A stretch of 16,374 bases of DNA from VAZQ01 sp035300505. Lineage in GTDB: Bacteria; Pseudomonadota; Alphaproteobacteria; Rhizobiales; Xanthobacteraceae. Below are positions 1 through 6,366 of the stretch, piece after piece. The position numbers and the translations under genes are program-made. Location of the stretch: NCBI GenBank assembly GCA_035300505.1, contig DATGVJ010000323.1:1-16374 (forward strand). The letters run 5' to 3'. The notes under the pieces are model-generated. The model did not search any database and had not been told where the DNA came from. It saw nothing but the letters and a program-made list of their open reading frames with translations. How positions within the stretch are numbered: the first letter of the stretch is position 1; every line of letters starts with the position of its first letter.

Positions 1-13
1 CTATTCTGATCAA

Positions 14-107
14 AGGCGACGAGGGATCGGCTTAAGTCGTTCCGTTGCATCGGGGCGCTCCATCGGTTGGTTTTGGAAGCAACGATGGTGCCACACCCTC
101 GTCGCCT
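14..107. repeat. Nested inverted repeats in the gene-free left edge
   Basis: A perfect 12-bp inverted repeat (AGGCGACGAGGG at 14-25, its complement at 96-107) encloses smaller ones: CGTTGC 43-48 with GCAACG 79-84, and CCATCG 60-65 with CGATGG 83-88. The two inner pairs overlap on the right and would compete. No coding frame is supported in 1-172. This could be the transcript end of the DUF6152 gene, a structured RNA or a dispersed extragenic palindrome. I cannot choose between these from one copy. Confidence 0.4.
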
Positions 108-119
108 GCCCCATAGCAT

Positions 120-138
120 CTCTCCCCAAAGGGGAGAG
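120..138. terminator. Hairpin downstream of the DUF6152 gene
   Basis: CTCTCCCC (120-127), loop AAA, GGGGAGAG (131-138) form a perfect 8-bp stem with a 3-nt loop, 35 bases beyond the stop of the minus-strand gene at 173. There is no T-tract on either strand, so a classic Rho-independent terminator is doubtful. It may instead protect the 3' end of the transcript or be one copy of an extragenic palindrome. Confidence 0.35.
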
Positions 139-172
139 GGAGTCACACCGAGTTCGCTTTGAGGTCATCGAA

Positions 173-613
173 TCACATCAGCACAGCTTCTGGCCGCCCC
201 CAATTGGCGAAATCGGACCAGTATCGCGCTAGCCCCGCCCAATGCTTGACCGCCGAACCGTCCTTGAGCTTCGTCTTCGCTACGCCCCAGGCGCCGCCCG
301 GTGCGCCACTGCGCAACGGATCAATCGTCATCTTGAGTTCGGTGCCGGGCGGCAGCGTCTTGCTCGACCAACCGTCTCGCACAAGCGCGCTGGGGCTTCC
401 GCCCTCAAGGTTCCAGACCACAGTTTCATTTTGCCCCTTGACCTCCAGCAGGATGAAAGTGTGCGGGCTTGTGAACTTGAACTCCTTCACCGTGCCGGTG
501 AGTTCGATCGGATGTTCCTGGTCGAACATCGCGAACGAGTGATGCGCGAGCACGGAGCCCGTAAAGCCGAACAGGCCGACGCCAACCAATACTGCAGCAG
601 TTTTCAGTTTCAT
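173..613 (-). CDS. DUF6152 family periplasmic protein
   Basis: A 146-residue protein with a Sec signal peptide (basic MKLK, hydrophobic core to about residue 20, cleavage near VLA|HH). The mature part begins HHSFAMFD and contains GTVKEFKFTSPHTFILLEV (about 40-58), W67NLEGG and a P-G turn before the SGAPGGAWG stretch. These are hallmarks of DUF6152, a small secreted family of unknown function, and the length fits a complete member. The start is supported by AAGGGAG about 7 bases upstream. The mature N-terminal His-His could bind metal, but that is inference. The gene is transcribed away from the Bug receptor at 841, and the shared upstream region carries direct repeats (636-672) and an FNR-type box (739-752). 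Confidence 0.8.
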   Translation of the reverse strand: MKLKTAAVLVGVGLFGFTGSVLAHHSFAMFDQEHPIELTGTVKEFKFTSPHTFILLEVKGQNETVVWNLEGGSPSALVRDGWSSKTLPPGTELKMTIDPLRSGAPGGAWGVAKTKLKDGSAVKHWAGLARYWSDFANWGRPEAVLM

Positions 614-635
614 GTGGTTCTCCCTTTTGCCGCAT

Positions 636-672
636 TGTCCAACTAATGCAGCGTTCCAATGTCCAATTAATG
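636..672. promoter_or_regulatory. Direct repeat pair upstream of the DUF6152 gene
   Basis: TGTCCAACTAATG (636-648) and TGTCCAATTAATG (660-672) match at 12 of 13 positions with a 24-bp period. The nearer copy lies just upstream of the ribosome-binding site of the minus-strand gene that starts at 613. Either copy could bind a regulator or contribute a -35-like TTGGACA on the minus strand. No regulator can be named. Confidence 0.35.
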
Positions 673-738
673 GTTACTTGCAACACAAACCCAATACATC
701 CGAATGCATGGTTGCCATGCGACGCTTCTGGATACTTT

Positions 739-752
739 TTGATTTACATCAA
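739..752. promoter_or_regulatory. FNR/FixK-type box (anaerobox)
   Basis: TTGATTTACATCAA exactly matches the consensus TTGAT-N4-ATCAA bound by FNR/FixK/FnrN regulators of the CRP/FNR superfamily. It lies between divergent genes, 88 bases before the Bug receptor start (841) and 125 before the DUF6152 start (613). A possible plus-strand promoter has -35 TTGCAA at 782-787 and -10 TAGCAT at 804-809. That would centre the box near -70, a distance compatible with class I activation. The box match is seen directly; the promoter assignment is inference. Confidence 0.6.
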
Positions 753-840
753 TGACAGCCACAAATCACAACTCTGCCGATTGCAATGACAAGAGACGGA
801 GCTAGCATATAAGCTCACGTGAATTGCCCTGGAGCCCGAA

Positions 841-1821
841 ATGATTCTTTCCCGTCGCAAGTTCCTGCATCTCACCGCCGGCGCGGCCGCGCTGTCGCTC
901 GCAACCGGTGTCGCACAGGCGCAAACTTATCCGTCGCGGCCGGTGCGCATCATCGTAACTTTTGCACCGAGCGGCACGACCGACATATTTGCCCGCCTGG
1001 CTGCGCAAAAGCTCAGCGAAAATCTTGGCAAACAATTCTATGTCGAAAACATTCCCGGCGCGAGCGGCAACATCGGGACCGGGCAAGCGGCACGCGCGGC
1101 GCCGGACGGACATACAATCCTTTTTGCCTTCAGCTCGCATGTCGTGAACCCGACGCTGTTTGATCGCATTCCATACGACCCATTCAAGGATTTTGCATCG
1201 GTTACACTTGCGGTTTCCTCGACGACGGTGCTTACCGTCAATCCCGCGGTGCCGGCCCGGACCGTCAACGAGCTGGTCGCGGTGATCAAACGAAATTCTG
1301 GGACCTACAATTTTGCGTCGCCGGGCGCCGGAACCCAGGCGCATCTCGCCGGCGAACAATTCCGGATGTCGCTCGCGCTCGATCTCGTGCATGTTCCCTA
1401 TAATGGTGCCGGGCCGTCGATAGCGTCGGTCGTCGCCGGCCACAGCCCCATTGGATTCAGTACGCTGGCGTCGGCCGGCCCTTACATCAAAGCCGGAACA
1501 TTGCGGGCGCTGGCGGTCACCAGCAAAAAGCGATCGGAGATCGCGCCCGACATTCCGACCATGACTGAATCTGGCCACCCGAACATCGAAGGCGACAGTT
1601 GGGTTGGCGTGCTCGTACCGGCGAAAACCCCGCCGGAGATCATTGCAATCCTCCATCGTGAGATCGTGAAGATCATGGCGCTGCCGGACATCAAGGAACG
1701 GCTGACAACGCTCGGATACGATACGGTTGCGAGCACGCCGGAGGAATTCGATACGCGCATCAGGGCCGAATTCGAAACCTGGGGCAAAGTGATCCGTGCC
1801 GGCAACATCAAGCCGCAATGA
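841..1821 (+). CDS. Bug-family tripartite tricarboxylate transporter receptor
   Basis: A 326-residue periplasmic solute-binding protein of the Bug/TctC family, which captures small carboxylates for a TctA/TctB membrane carrier. It has a twin-arginine-like signal (S4-R-R-K-F-L), a hydrophobic stretch and AQA|Q near residue 28. YPSRPVRIIVTFAPSGTTDI (30-49) and the ENIPGASGNIG and APDGHT blocks are the family's ligand-loop signatures, and VPYNGAGPS, TLRALAVTS and W..V.VPAKTP follow in order. GGAG 6 bases upstream supports the start. The length is normal. No TctA or TctB gene is nearby, so it is an orphan receptor, as is common in these genomes. The ligand is unknown. Upstream is the FNR-type box at 739-752. 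Confidence 0.9.
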   Translation: MILSRRKFLHLTAGAAALSLATGVAQAQTYPSRPVRIIVTFAPSGTTDIFARLAAQKLSENLGKQFYVENIPGASGNIGTGQAARAAPDGHTILFAFSSHVVNPTLFDRIPYDPFKDFASVTLAVSSTTVLTVNPAVPARTVNELVAVIKRNSGTYNFASPGAGTQAHLAGEQFRMSLALDLVHVPYNGAGPSIASVVAGHSPIGFSTLASAGPYIKAGTLRALAVTSKKRSEIAPDIPTMTESGHPNIEGDSWVGVLVPAKTPPEIIAILHREIVKIMALPDIKERLTTLGYDTVASTPEEFDTRIRAEFETWGKVIRAGNIKPQ

Positions 1822-1852
1822 CCATGAGCCGCTACTAACTCGGCGCACAACG

Positions 1853-1878
1853 AAAAAGGGGGAGCTCTCAGCCCCCCC
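1853..1878 (-). terminator. Rho-independent terminator of the small secreted protein gene
   Basis: On the minus strand a run of G (1878-1872), the loop CTGAGAGCT and CCCCC (1862-1858) form a G-C stem followed by TTTTT (1857-1853). It lies 32 bases beyond the stop at 1910. On the plus strand there is no T-run after the stem, so it fits the minus-strand gene better than the converging Bug receptor. Confidence 0.6.
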
Positions 1879-1909
1879 AATAATCTCGTCTATAAGTCGG
1901 ACGGCAGGA

Positions 1910-2305
1910 TCAGCGGCGCTCACGGCACGGATTGGCGGCGACAACGCATTCGATCTCAAGCAGACCTTTGCGCACGCAACGTGCAGCCTTCCCCTCTGCC
2001 CGTGCCCAGCTTGCGAAGCCGGGTCCGTAGGCTAAGGCGACTTGCTCTTCCCAATGACGGATGGCGCGGCCCTCAGCCCTGCCGCCTGGGCGACCGCTGA
2101 ACAGATTGCCGTTAGCGATACCACGGGCTTCTGCCCGAAAGGTGCAGTGCTCGCCAAAGCGATGTCTCTCGCCCTCGAAACGACGGAACTCGCCGCCGCG
2201 CCATTCCTGCGCCGAGGCTGCGCCAAGCAGAGCGCCAATCAAAAGAGCGGCGTTGGCGGTGGCCGCAAGAATTGTTTTCGCCAACGACATTTTCGTAAGA
2301 AACAT
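1910..2305 (-). CDS. Small secreted protein with four cysteines
   Basis: A 131-residue protein of unknown function. It has an N-terminal signal peptide (hydrophobic residues 9-31, cleavage near ASA|QE) and then a basic, Arg/Gly/Glu-rich mature part. Cysteines at 54, 110, 120 and 127 could form two disulfides. The C-terminal half (HWEEQVALAYGPGFASWARA then spaced Cys residues) resembles short exported proteins that I recall as widespread and uncharacterised in Bradyrhizobium-like genomes. The start at 2305 is backed by an AGGGGGG ribosome site; the in-frame Met6 is an alternative. It stands alone, convergent with the Bug receptor. No function is assigned. Confidence 0.65.
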   Translation of the reverse strand: MFLTKMSLAKTILAATANAALLIGALLGAASAQEWRGGEFRRFEGERHRFGEHCTFRAEARGIANGNLFSGRPGGRAEGRAIRHWEEQVALAYGPGFASWARAEGKAARCVRKGLLEIECVVAANPCRERR

Positions 2306-2377
2306 GGGACCCCCCTTGGTGGATCAAAACCCGCAGCGGTGTCGTCGCGGGGCGGGCAGGAATTGAACGTGGCCTAG

Positions 2378-2401
2378 TCTCAGGGCTGCGTCTCAGGGCT
2401 G
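2378..2401. repeat. Short tandem duplication
   Basis: TCTCAGGGCTG occurs at 2378-2388 and again at 2391-2401, a 13-bp period in the leader region upstream of the small secreted protein. This is probably replication slippage. Confidence 0.5.
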
Positions 2402-2444
2402 CTCAGCCTCAAAACACACGGCGCTGGCGCGCCGGGCGGGAGAT

Positions 2445-2480
2445 CGCAACGAAGTTTACGACAAAACCATCTTCGTTGCG
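2445..2480. repeat. 10-bp perfect inverted repeat, intergenic
   Basis: CGCAACGAAG (2445-2454) and CTTCGTTGCG (2471-2480) are exact complements separated by 16 bases. The element lies upstream of the minus-strand gene at 2305 and just before the TSUP remnant. There is no T-tract. It could be an operator or a stem-loop; the role is unknown. Confidence 0.45.
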
Positions 2481-2518
2481 GCCTCAGTCTATTACGTTCG
2501 TCCGAAATTTCGACAATT

Positions 2519-2767
2519 ATGCGGCATGACAGAGAAACGCACGCCAACTTACGCGTTTACGGTCGTGTGGTTCAAAGGCGGCGCCAAGGTCGAACATCGC
2601 CCTCGTCGCGCGCGAAAGGAATTCTGGCCGGCACGGCTTCCGGGATGACATCAATGATGGCCCATGCGGGCGGACCGCCGGTCGCGATGTATCTTCTGCC
2701 GCTCGGCCTCTCCAAATCCGTATATGCGGGAACCACGTTCTTGTTCTTTGTGGTTGGAAATTTCTGA
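2519..2767 (+). pseudogene. TauE/SafE (TSUP) permease remnant
   Basis: The frame from about 2600 reads SRAKGILAGTASGMTSMMAHAGGPP and then AMYLLPLGLSKSVYAGTTFL, ending at a stop after VVGNF. This is the conserved central segment of TSUP-family membrane permeases (sulfite/organosulfonate exporters, DUF81), where the AHAGGPP motif leads a transmembrane helix. A whole member has about 250 residues and 7-9 helices; only about 55 recognisable residues remain. Upstream, the +1-shifted frame from 2526 (FTVVWFKGGAKVE) may be the preceding piece, which suggests a frameshift near 2590. Nothing recognisable follows the stop. I read it as a decayed gene. Confidence 0.6.
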
Positions 2768-2809
2768 GATGTACGTGATGAAATATGCGCGACAAGCGCT
2801 TGTGAATGA

Positions 2810-2833
2810 TGCGGGAGGACGAGTCCTCCCGCA
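2810..2833. repeat. Near-perfect palindromic hairpin
   Basis: TGCGGGAGGAC (2810-2820), GA, GTCCTCCCGCA (2823-2833) make an 11-bp perfect stem with almost no loop. Neither strand has a following T-run. It lies 117 bases beyond the stop of the lectin-like gene and 42 beyond the TSUP remnant. Confidence 0.5.
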
Positions 2834-2850
2834 CGCTCAGTTTGGAAACG

Positions 2851-2895
2851 ATGACTGCCCTGGCGGTGGCGATTGTCAGGACCGCCAGCAGTCAT
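2851..2895 (-). terminator. Long stem-loop downstream of the lectin-like gene
   Basis: ATGACTGC (2851-2858) and TGGCGGT (2861-2867) pair with ACCGCCA (2881-2887) and GCAGTCAT (2888-2895). This gives 15 base pairs with a 2-nt bulge (CC, 2859-2860) and a 13-nt loop. On the minus strand it begins 55 bases past the stop at 2950 and is followed by CGTTTCC, a weak U stretch. It is probably a terminator or 3'-stabilising hairpin for the gene at 2950-3678. Confidence 0.45.
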
Positions 2896-2949
2896 GCAGG
2901 TATTGCGGCTCCGCTATACTCTCGGACACCTCCGCAACGCTGCTACCGT

Positions 2950-3678
2950 TCAGTTCGTGGCAAAGCAGTAGAACCTACCTGTGCCGCCAGTGGCGTTGAG
3001 CGCTGGCTTGCTGCAGCCCTGGCTCATATGCACCGAATTCCACGACACGTTGCCGCCGCCCGTGCGGTCCGAATGGCCGAGCTGGGCGCGCGCGCGCTCT
3101 GCCGGGAAGTTCGCGTTCGCTTGCGGCAGGGTGAGGCCATCCGTGGTCCAGTTGTTGCAGGTGTGATCGAGACCGTCGGTGTATGCCCGGCCCTGGGCAT
3201 CCGAACCGGTCAGAATGTCATGCTCATTCTGGGTGCCCTGCGGCACGCCGACGCCTGGAATTACCTCCCCTTTGGCGTCGAGCACATTCGCCTTCTGGAT
3301 GTTGTTGCGGTCGCGTTGCTGGTCGCCATGCAGATCGGCGACGTTGCTGGCGACCAACACGCCCTTGACATTGAACCAGGGCCCGGGGCCGATGCGATCG
3401 CGCGCATTGATACGCGGCGTATTGCCACGCTGTTCCTGGCTCAGATAGGCGCGCCAAGTGCGGGCGGCGTTCGCGCCGCCAAAGGCCTGGGCCTGGGTCT
3501 GGCACAGCTGGTCGGCGCCGGCGAGCCCGCCGAGGTTGCCGGTCTGATTGGGGTTGTTGGCAACAAAGAAGCTGATATTCGCGGGCGGTGCGGCCGGAGC
3601 AGGCTGGGCCTGCGCCACCAGGGCTGACGATCCCAGAAGCGTGATGGAAATGGCGGAAAGAACGATCGTTTTGCGCAT
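2950..3678 (-). CDS. Secreted DUF1554/C-type-lectin-like protein
   Basis: A 242-residue exported protein with a signal peptide (MRKT, hydrophobic core, cleavage near AQA|QP) and a short Pro/Ala linker (25-33). The mature domain opens with FFVANNPNQTGNLGGLAGAD (38-56), then C59, WRAYLS (75-80) and a variable middle. It ends with GHSDRTGGG, SWNSVHMSQGCS and TGGTGRFYCFATN. Cysteines 59, 174, 222 and 238 suit two disulfides. This layout matches secreted proteins with a C-type-lectin/endostatin-like fold (DUF1554 type). Carbohydrate or surface binding is inferred from the fold, not shown. AAGGGAG before the ATG supports the start. It is a single gene with direct repeats at 3702-3735 in its upstream region. 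Confidence 0.7.
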   Translation of the reverse strand: MRKTIVLSAISITLLGSSALVAQAQPAPAAPPANISFFVANNPNQTGNLGGLAGADQLCQTQAQAFGGANAARTWRAYLSQEQRGNTPRINARDRIGPGPWFNVKGVLVASNVADLHGDQQRDRNNIQKANVLDAKGEVIPGVGVPQGTQNEHDILTGSDAQGRAYTDGLDHTCNNWTTDGLTLPQANANFPAERARAQLGHSDRTGGGNVSWNSVHMSQGCSKPALNATGGTGRFYCFATN

Positions 3679-3701
3679 TGTAGTTATCTCCCTTGGTCAT
3701 T

Positions 3702-3735
3702 GTTTCAATGCTAACGTTTTGGTTTCAACGCTAAC
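3702..3735. promoter_or_regulatory. Two-copy direct repeat (candidate operator) upstream of the lectin-like gene
   Basis: GTTTCAATGCTAAC (3702-3715) and GTTTCAACGCTAAC (3722-3735) differ at one base and repeat with a 20-bp period, close to two helical turns. The surrounding 20-bp units match at 17 of 20 positions. They begin 24 bases upstream of the ATG at 3678, just beyond the ribosome-binding site. This placement suits cooperative binding of a dimeric regulator on one DNA face. Confidence 0.5.
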
Positions 3736-4043
3736 ATTATGCACTTTATCATCCATGACCGGTCACTTGCAACGAATGAGCCGGCAGGCCGGATATATCA
3801 TGGGCGGGCCGATCATTCCAATCACGGGCGGACGCATATTTCGCTCACGCATGGGCCCCGATGCGGAAATTTAACCGGACCGCCAGGGTATCATGGTGAA
3901 CCGGGGGAATAGGCCCTCCTCCGTGTGACGCGCCGACGACGATCCCAGAGAGTGGCTATCCCAGAGACGTGGCTTCCGTAACGTGGGATCCGACAGGTCC
4001 TCGACTAAGCATGATGGTGGGTGGAGCAAAGCGCCCTGTGCTT
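3736..4043. other. Intergenic region without a supported gene
   Basis: This lies between the lectin-like gene's upstream repeats and the end of the small helical protein gene. Open frames here are short and lack recognisable products. The only structure I see is a 16-bp near-tandem duplication: ATCCCAGAGAGTGGCT at 3942-3957, and the same with one inserted C at 3958-3974. Confidence 0.5.
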
Positions 4044-4301
4044 TCACTGGACAAACTGCTTTCTGAAGACCGCTTTGATATGTTCCAATCGCTTCCCGAT
4101 CGTAGCCGCTTCTTCCGTCATTCCCAGTTCTTCGGCCAATTTGATCGCCTCGTAAAAAAACTCCTTCGCATCGCTGTAGCAGACGCCCGCCTGGCTGAAC
4201 GAATGCGCCTCGTACATGTCATCGTATGCTTTTTCTCCTTGCGCCTTGCAATGCGTAAGGTTGGCCAGTTTTGCCTGCCGCTCTTCGTTATTGTCCATCA
4301 T
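4044..4301 (-). CDS. Small alpha-helical protein of unknown function
   Basis: About 85 residues, Ala/Glu/Lys-rich and predicted almost wholly helical. One stretch (SDAKEFFYEAIKLAEELGMTEEAATIGKRL) resembles a single tetratricopeptide-type helical pair. There is no signal peptide or membrane segment; two cysteines are present. Two adjacent ATG codons (4301 and 4298) follow GGGGA, so I place the start there; a GTG at 4349 would add 16 residues but lacks a good ribosome site. It is the last gene of the minus-strand run with the MBL-fold and amidohydrolase genes, 58 bases after the MBL stop. Co-transcription is plausible, though this product looks cytoplasmic while the other two are exported. I do not recognise the family. 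Confidence 0.6.
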   Translation of the reverse strand: MMDNNEERQAKLANLTHCKAQGEKAYDDMYEAHSFSQAGVCYSDAKEFFYEAIKLAEELGMTEEAATIGKRLEHIKAVFRKQFVQ

Positions 4302-4359
4302 CAATCCCCGGATGTCCGTGAACCGGAAATTCGCAGCATTCAGGGCCACCGTCGACCAG

Positions 4360-5274
4360 CTATTTCCCGACCACGGCCTTGTAGGCCGCCTCGATGTTGG
4401 TCGGGAAACGATCCTGACTGCCCCAGCCGGAATACTCGGGCATCTTCACTTCCTTCTTGATGTCATCGAGCGACTTGCCAGCCTTCACCATCGCGCCGAC
4501 CCGATCGAGCAGCAGCGCATAATACTTTTCGCTGTCCTCGAAGATCTTGACCGTGCCGGGCGTGCCGTGCCCCGGAACCACGTGTTCGGGGTTGAGCGCC
4601 TTCATCATCTTGCCGGCGGCGAGTATATCCGGAATGGTGACGAAGGGACGCAGGATATTGATCTGGTTGACGACAAAGGCTGACGCCGAGAACAGTACGC
4701 GCTCGTTGGGCAGCCACACGGCGGTGTCGGCTTCGCTGTGTACGCCCTTGAGATGGATCAGCTCGAGAGTTCGCCCGCCGAGATTGATGGTGGTCCTGTC
4801 GTGGTACTCGATGTGCGGCGCGATGAATTTGTAGTTTGCCAGCGCCGCCCTGAACTCCGGAGACGTCGCGGCGAGCCGCTGGATGCGATCCGGCGCATTG
4901 CGTTCGGTGGCGCGCATCGACTCGCCCGCCCCCGCGGCCGCGACGACGACCGCGGGCGGCGAGAACATGTGGTGGCCGGTCGTATGATCAGGATGCGGCT
5001 CGGTGTCGACGACGAGGCGCACCGGCATCGGGGTGATATTCCGGACCGTCGCCCAAAGGTTACGCGACTCGTACGGGTTCTGCCCGGTATCGATCACAAT
5101 GACACCGTCCTGGGTCAGGACGATCCCGCTGTTGGACTCAAAACCCCTTCCCATGTGGACGTAGACGCCATCGGCAAGCTTCTTGACCTGGGGGCCGAGG
5201 TCTTGCGCGCCGGCGGCGCCGATGAACGTGCACGCGGCGAAAATCGCCAACGCGCCAGCCATCTTTATTCTCAT
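4360..5274 (-). CDS. Exported metallo-beta-lactamase-fold protein with altered metal ligands
   Basis: A 304-residue MBL-fold hydrolase with a signal peptide (residues 1-23, AGA|QD). Fold motifs run in order: VIVIDTG (58-64), the metal loop E92-P-H94-P-D96-H97, H179 in GVHSEADTAVWLP, LFSAS at 194-198, and VVPGHG with H236. Active zinc hydrolases have HxHxDH and a bridging Asp after LF[ST][GA]. Here Glu92 replaces the first His and Ser198 replaces the bridging Asp, so the site should differ from ordinary dizinc enzymes. I recall similar TEPHxDHTTGH sequences in Bradyrhizobium-like genomes, so this may be a real subfamily rather than decay. The substrate is unknown. It starts 22 bases after the amidohydrolase stop, which implies an operon. 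Confidence 0.8.
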   Translation of the reverse strand: MRIKMAGALAIFAACTFIGAAGAQDLGPQVKKLADGVYVHMGRGFESNSGIVLTQDGVIVIDTGQNPYESRNLWATVRNITPMPVRLVVDTEPHPDHTTGHHMFSPPAVVVAAAGAGESMRATERNAPDRIQRLAATSPEFRAALANYKFIAPHIEYHDRTTINLGGRTLELIHLKGVHSEADTAVWLPNERVLFSASAFVVNQINILRPFVTIPDILAAGKMMKALNPEHVVPGHGTPGTVKIFEDSEKYYALLLDRVGAMVKAGKSLDDIKKEVKMPEYSGWGSQDRFPTNIEAAYKAVVGK

Positions 5275-5296
5275 GACTTCCTCCCGATTGAGACGA

Positions 5297-6232
5297 TCAG
5301 GCCCATTTCAGGCGCGCCAGGATCGCGCGTCCCATCACCCAGTCCTTGTCGCTCTCCGACAGGAAGCTCAACTCTTCGGTGACGTGTGTGACGCGCTGGC
5401 GGTAGCTTGCCTTGGCGAACGAGTTCGTGATGTCGGTGCCCCAATGGCAGCGCTGGGGACCGTAGGCGTCGAACAGGCGCTTGACGTGCACCGCCGTATC
5501 GCGGAACGGATAAGGTTCGAGCGAATTGCCGACCGCACCCGACCACTTGATGCTGACGTTCGGATATTTGGCGAGCGTGATGGCCTGATCAATCGCCGCC
5601 GGGACGTTCTCGGTGACCCTGTTGGGACGGCTCGATGAGTTCAAGCCCATGTGGTCGATGATGAGCGTGAGCTGCGGGTGGCGCTCCGCGATGCGGGCGA
5701 ACCTCGGAACCTCGCCGACTGCAAGAAACATGACGGCAAGCCCAGCCTTCTCGGCTGCCGGCCAGAACCAATCAATGCTGCCGTCGGAGAGCGTGGCGAG
5801 CGTCTGGGGCGTGTTGAACGTCACGCGCACTCCGAGCATGCCCGGTTGCTGCTTCCATGTCGGGAGCAGCGCCGCCGATTTCGGGTCGTGCAGGGGTACG
5901 CGGCCCATGATTGCAAAGCGGTTGGGATAACGCTTGGCGGCTTCAAGCGCATAGTCGTTGCGGTCGTTCAGGCCCGGCGGCACGATGACCACGCGGTCGA
6001 CGCCAGCCTCGTCCATCATTGGCAGCACGCGCTCGATGGTGAATGGCTCCGGCAATTGCGGCCGCGCACCCGCATCCCAGGGCCAGTCCGGCGTATTTGC
6101 TTTCCAGAGATGCACCTGGGCGTCGACGATGGTGCGCTTAGCTGCGGGCTGCGGCAGCACCTGTTGCGCGCCTGCGGCCAGCGCTGCGCCGGCAACCAGC
6201 GTCGTGTCGATGAATTTGCGTCGTGTCAGCAT
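5297..6232 (-). CDS. Tat-exported amidohydrolase family 2 protein
   Basis: A 311-residue amidohydrolase-superfamily protein (PF04909 type, COG3618-like TIM barrel). Relatives hydrolyse lactones or decarboxylate ring-cleavage products. It carries a twin-arginine signal (T3-R-R-K-F-I, then an Ala-rich hydrophobic stretch), unlike most cytoplasmic relatives. Family motifs seen: VDAQVHLW (36-43) with D37 and H41, DHMG with H194, and WGTDIT with D267. The usual D-x-H is D-x-Q (Gln39), a variant I recall from this group. A strong ribosome site (AGGGAGGA) precedes the ATG. It is the first gene of a run with the exported MBL-fold protein, suggesting stepwise hydrolysis of a periplasmic substrate. The substrate cannot be told from the sequence. 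Confidence 0.8.
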   Translation of the reverse strand: MLTRRKFIDTTLVAGAALAAGAQQVLPQPAAKRTIVDAQVHLWKANTPDWPWDAGARPQLPEPFTIERVLPMMDEAGVDRVVIVPPGLNDRNDYALEAAKRYPNRFAIMGRVPLHDPKSAALLPTWKQQPGMLGVRVTFNTPQTLATLSDGSIDWFWPAAEKAGLAVMFLAVGEVPRFARIAERHPQLTLIIDHMGLNSSSRPNRVTENVPAAIDQAITLAKYPNVSIKWSGAVGNSLEPYPFRDTAVHVKRLFDAYGPQRCHWGTDITNSFAKASYRQRVTHVTEELSFLSESDKDWVMGRAILARLKWA

Positions 6233-6250
6233 GATGGTCCTCCCTGATGG

Positions 6251-6269
6251 CGCCGCTCTTTAGGCGGCG
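6251..6269. repeat. Leader hairpin upstream of the amidohydrolase
   Basis: CGCCGC (6251-6256) and GCGGCG (6264-6269) pair around a 7-nt loop, about 7 bases beyond the ribosome-binding site of the minus-strand gene starting at 6232. It could shape the mRNA leader. TTT follows on the plus strand, but no plus-strand gene ends here. Confidence 0.35.
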
Positions 6270-6366
6270 TTTCGTCGTTGGAAGACTGTAACCTGGGCAC
6301 GGCAAAGCGCAATCCCGGTCCCCGCAGCTTTGATAGCGGCAACGTGCGCCACTATCGTTGCGCGCG

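Noticed and set aside
802..1959. Long open frame on the minus strand (385 codons)
   Set aside because: It lies opposite the well-supported Bug receptor gene. Its translation is Arg-rich without family motifs, as expected for an antisense shadow in GC-rich DNA.
2806..3627. 273-codon plus-strand frame
   Set aside because: Antisense to the lectin-like gene, which has a signal peptide, ribosome site and conserved cysteines. The plus frame has none of these.
3942..3974. Possible two-unit CRISPR-like or iteron repeat
   Set aside because: Only two adjacent 16-bp units with a single-base insertion; simple slippage explains it.
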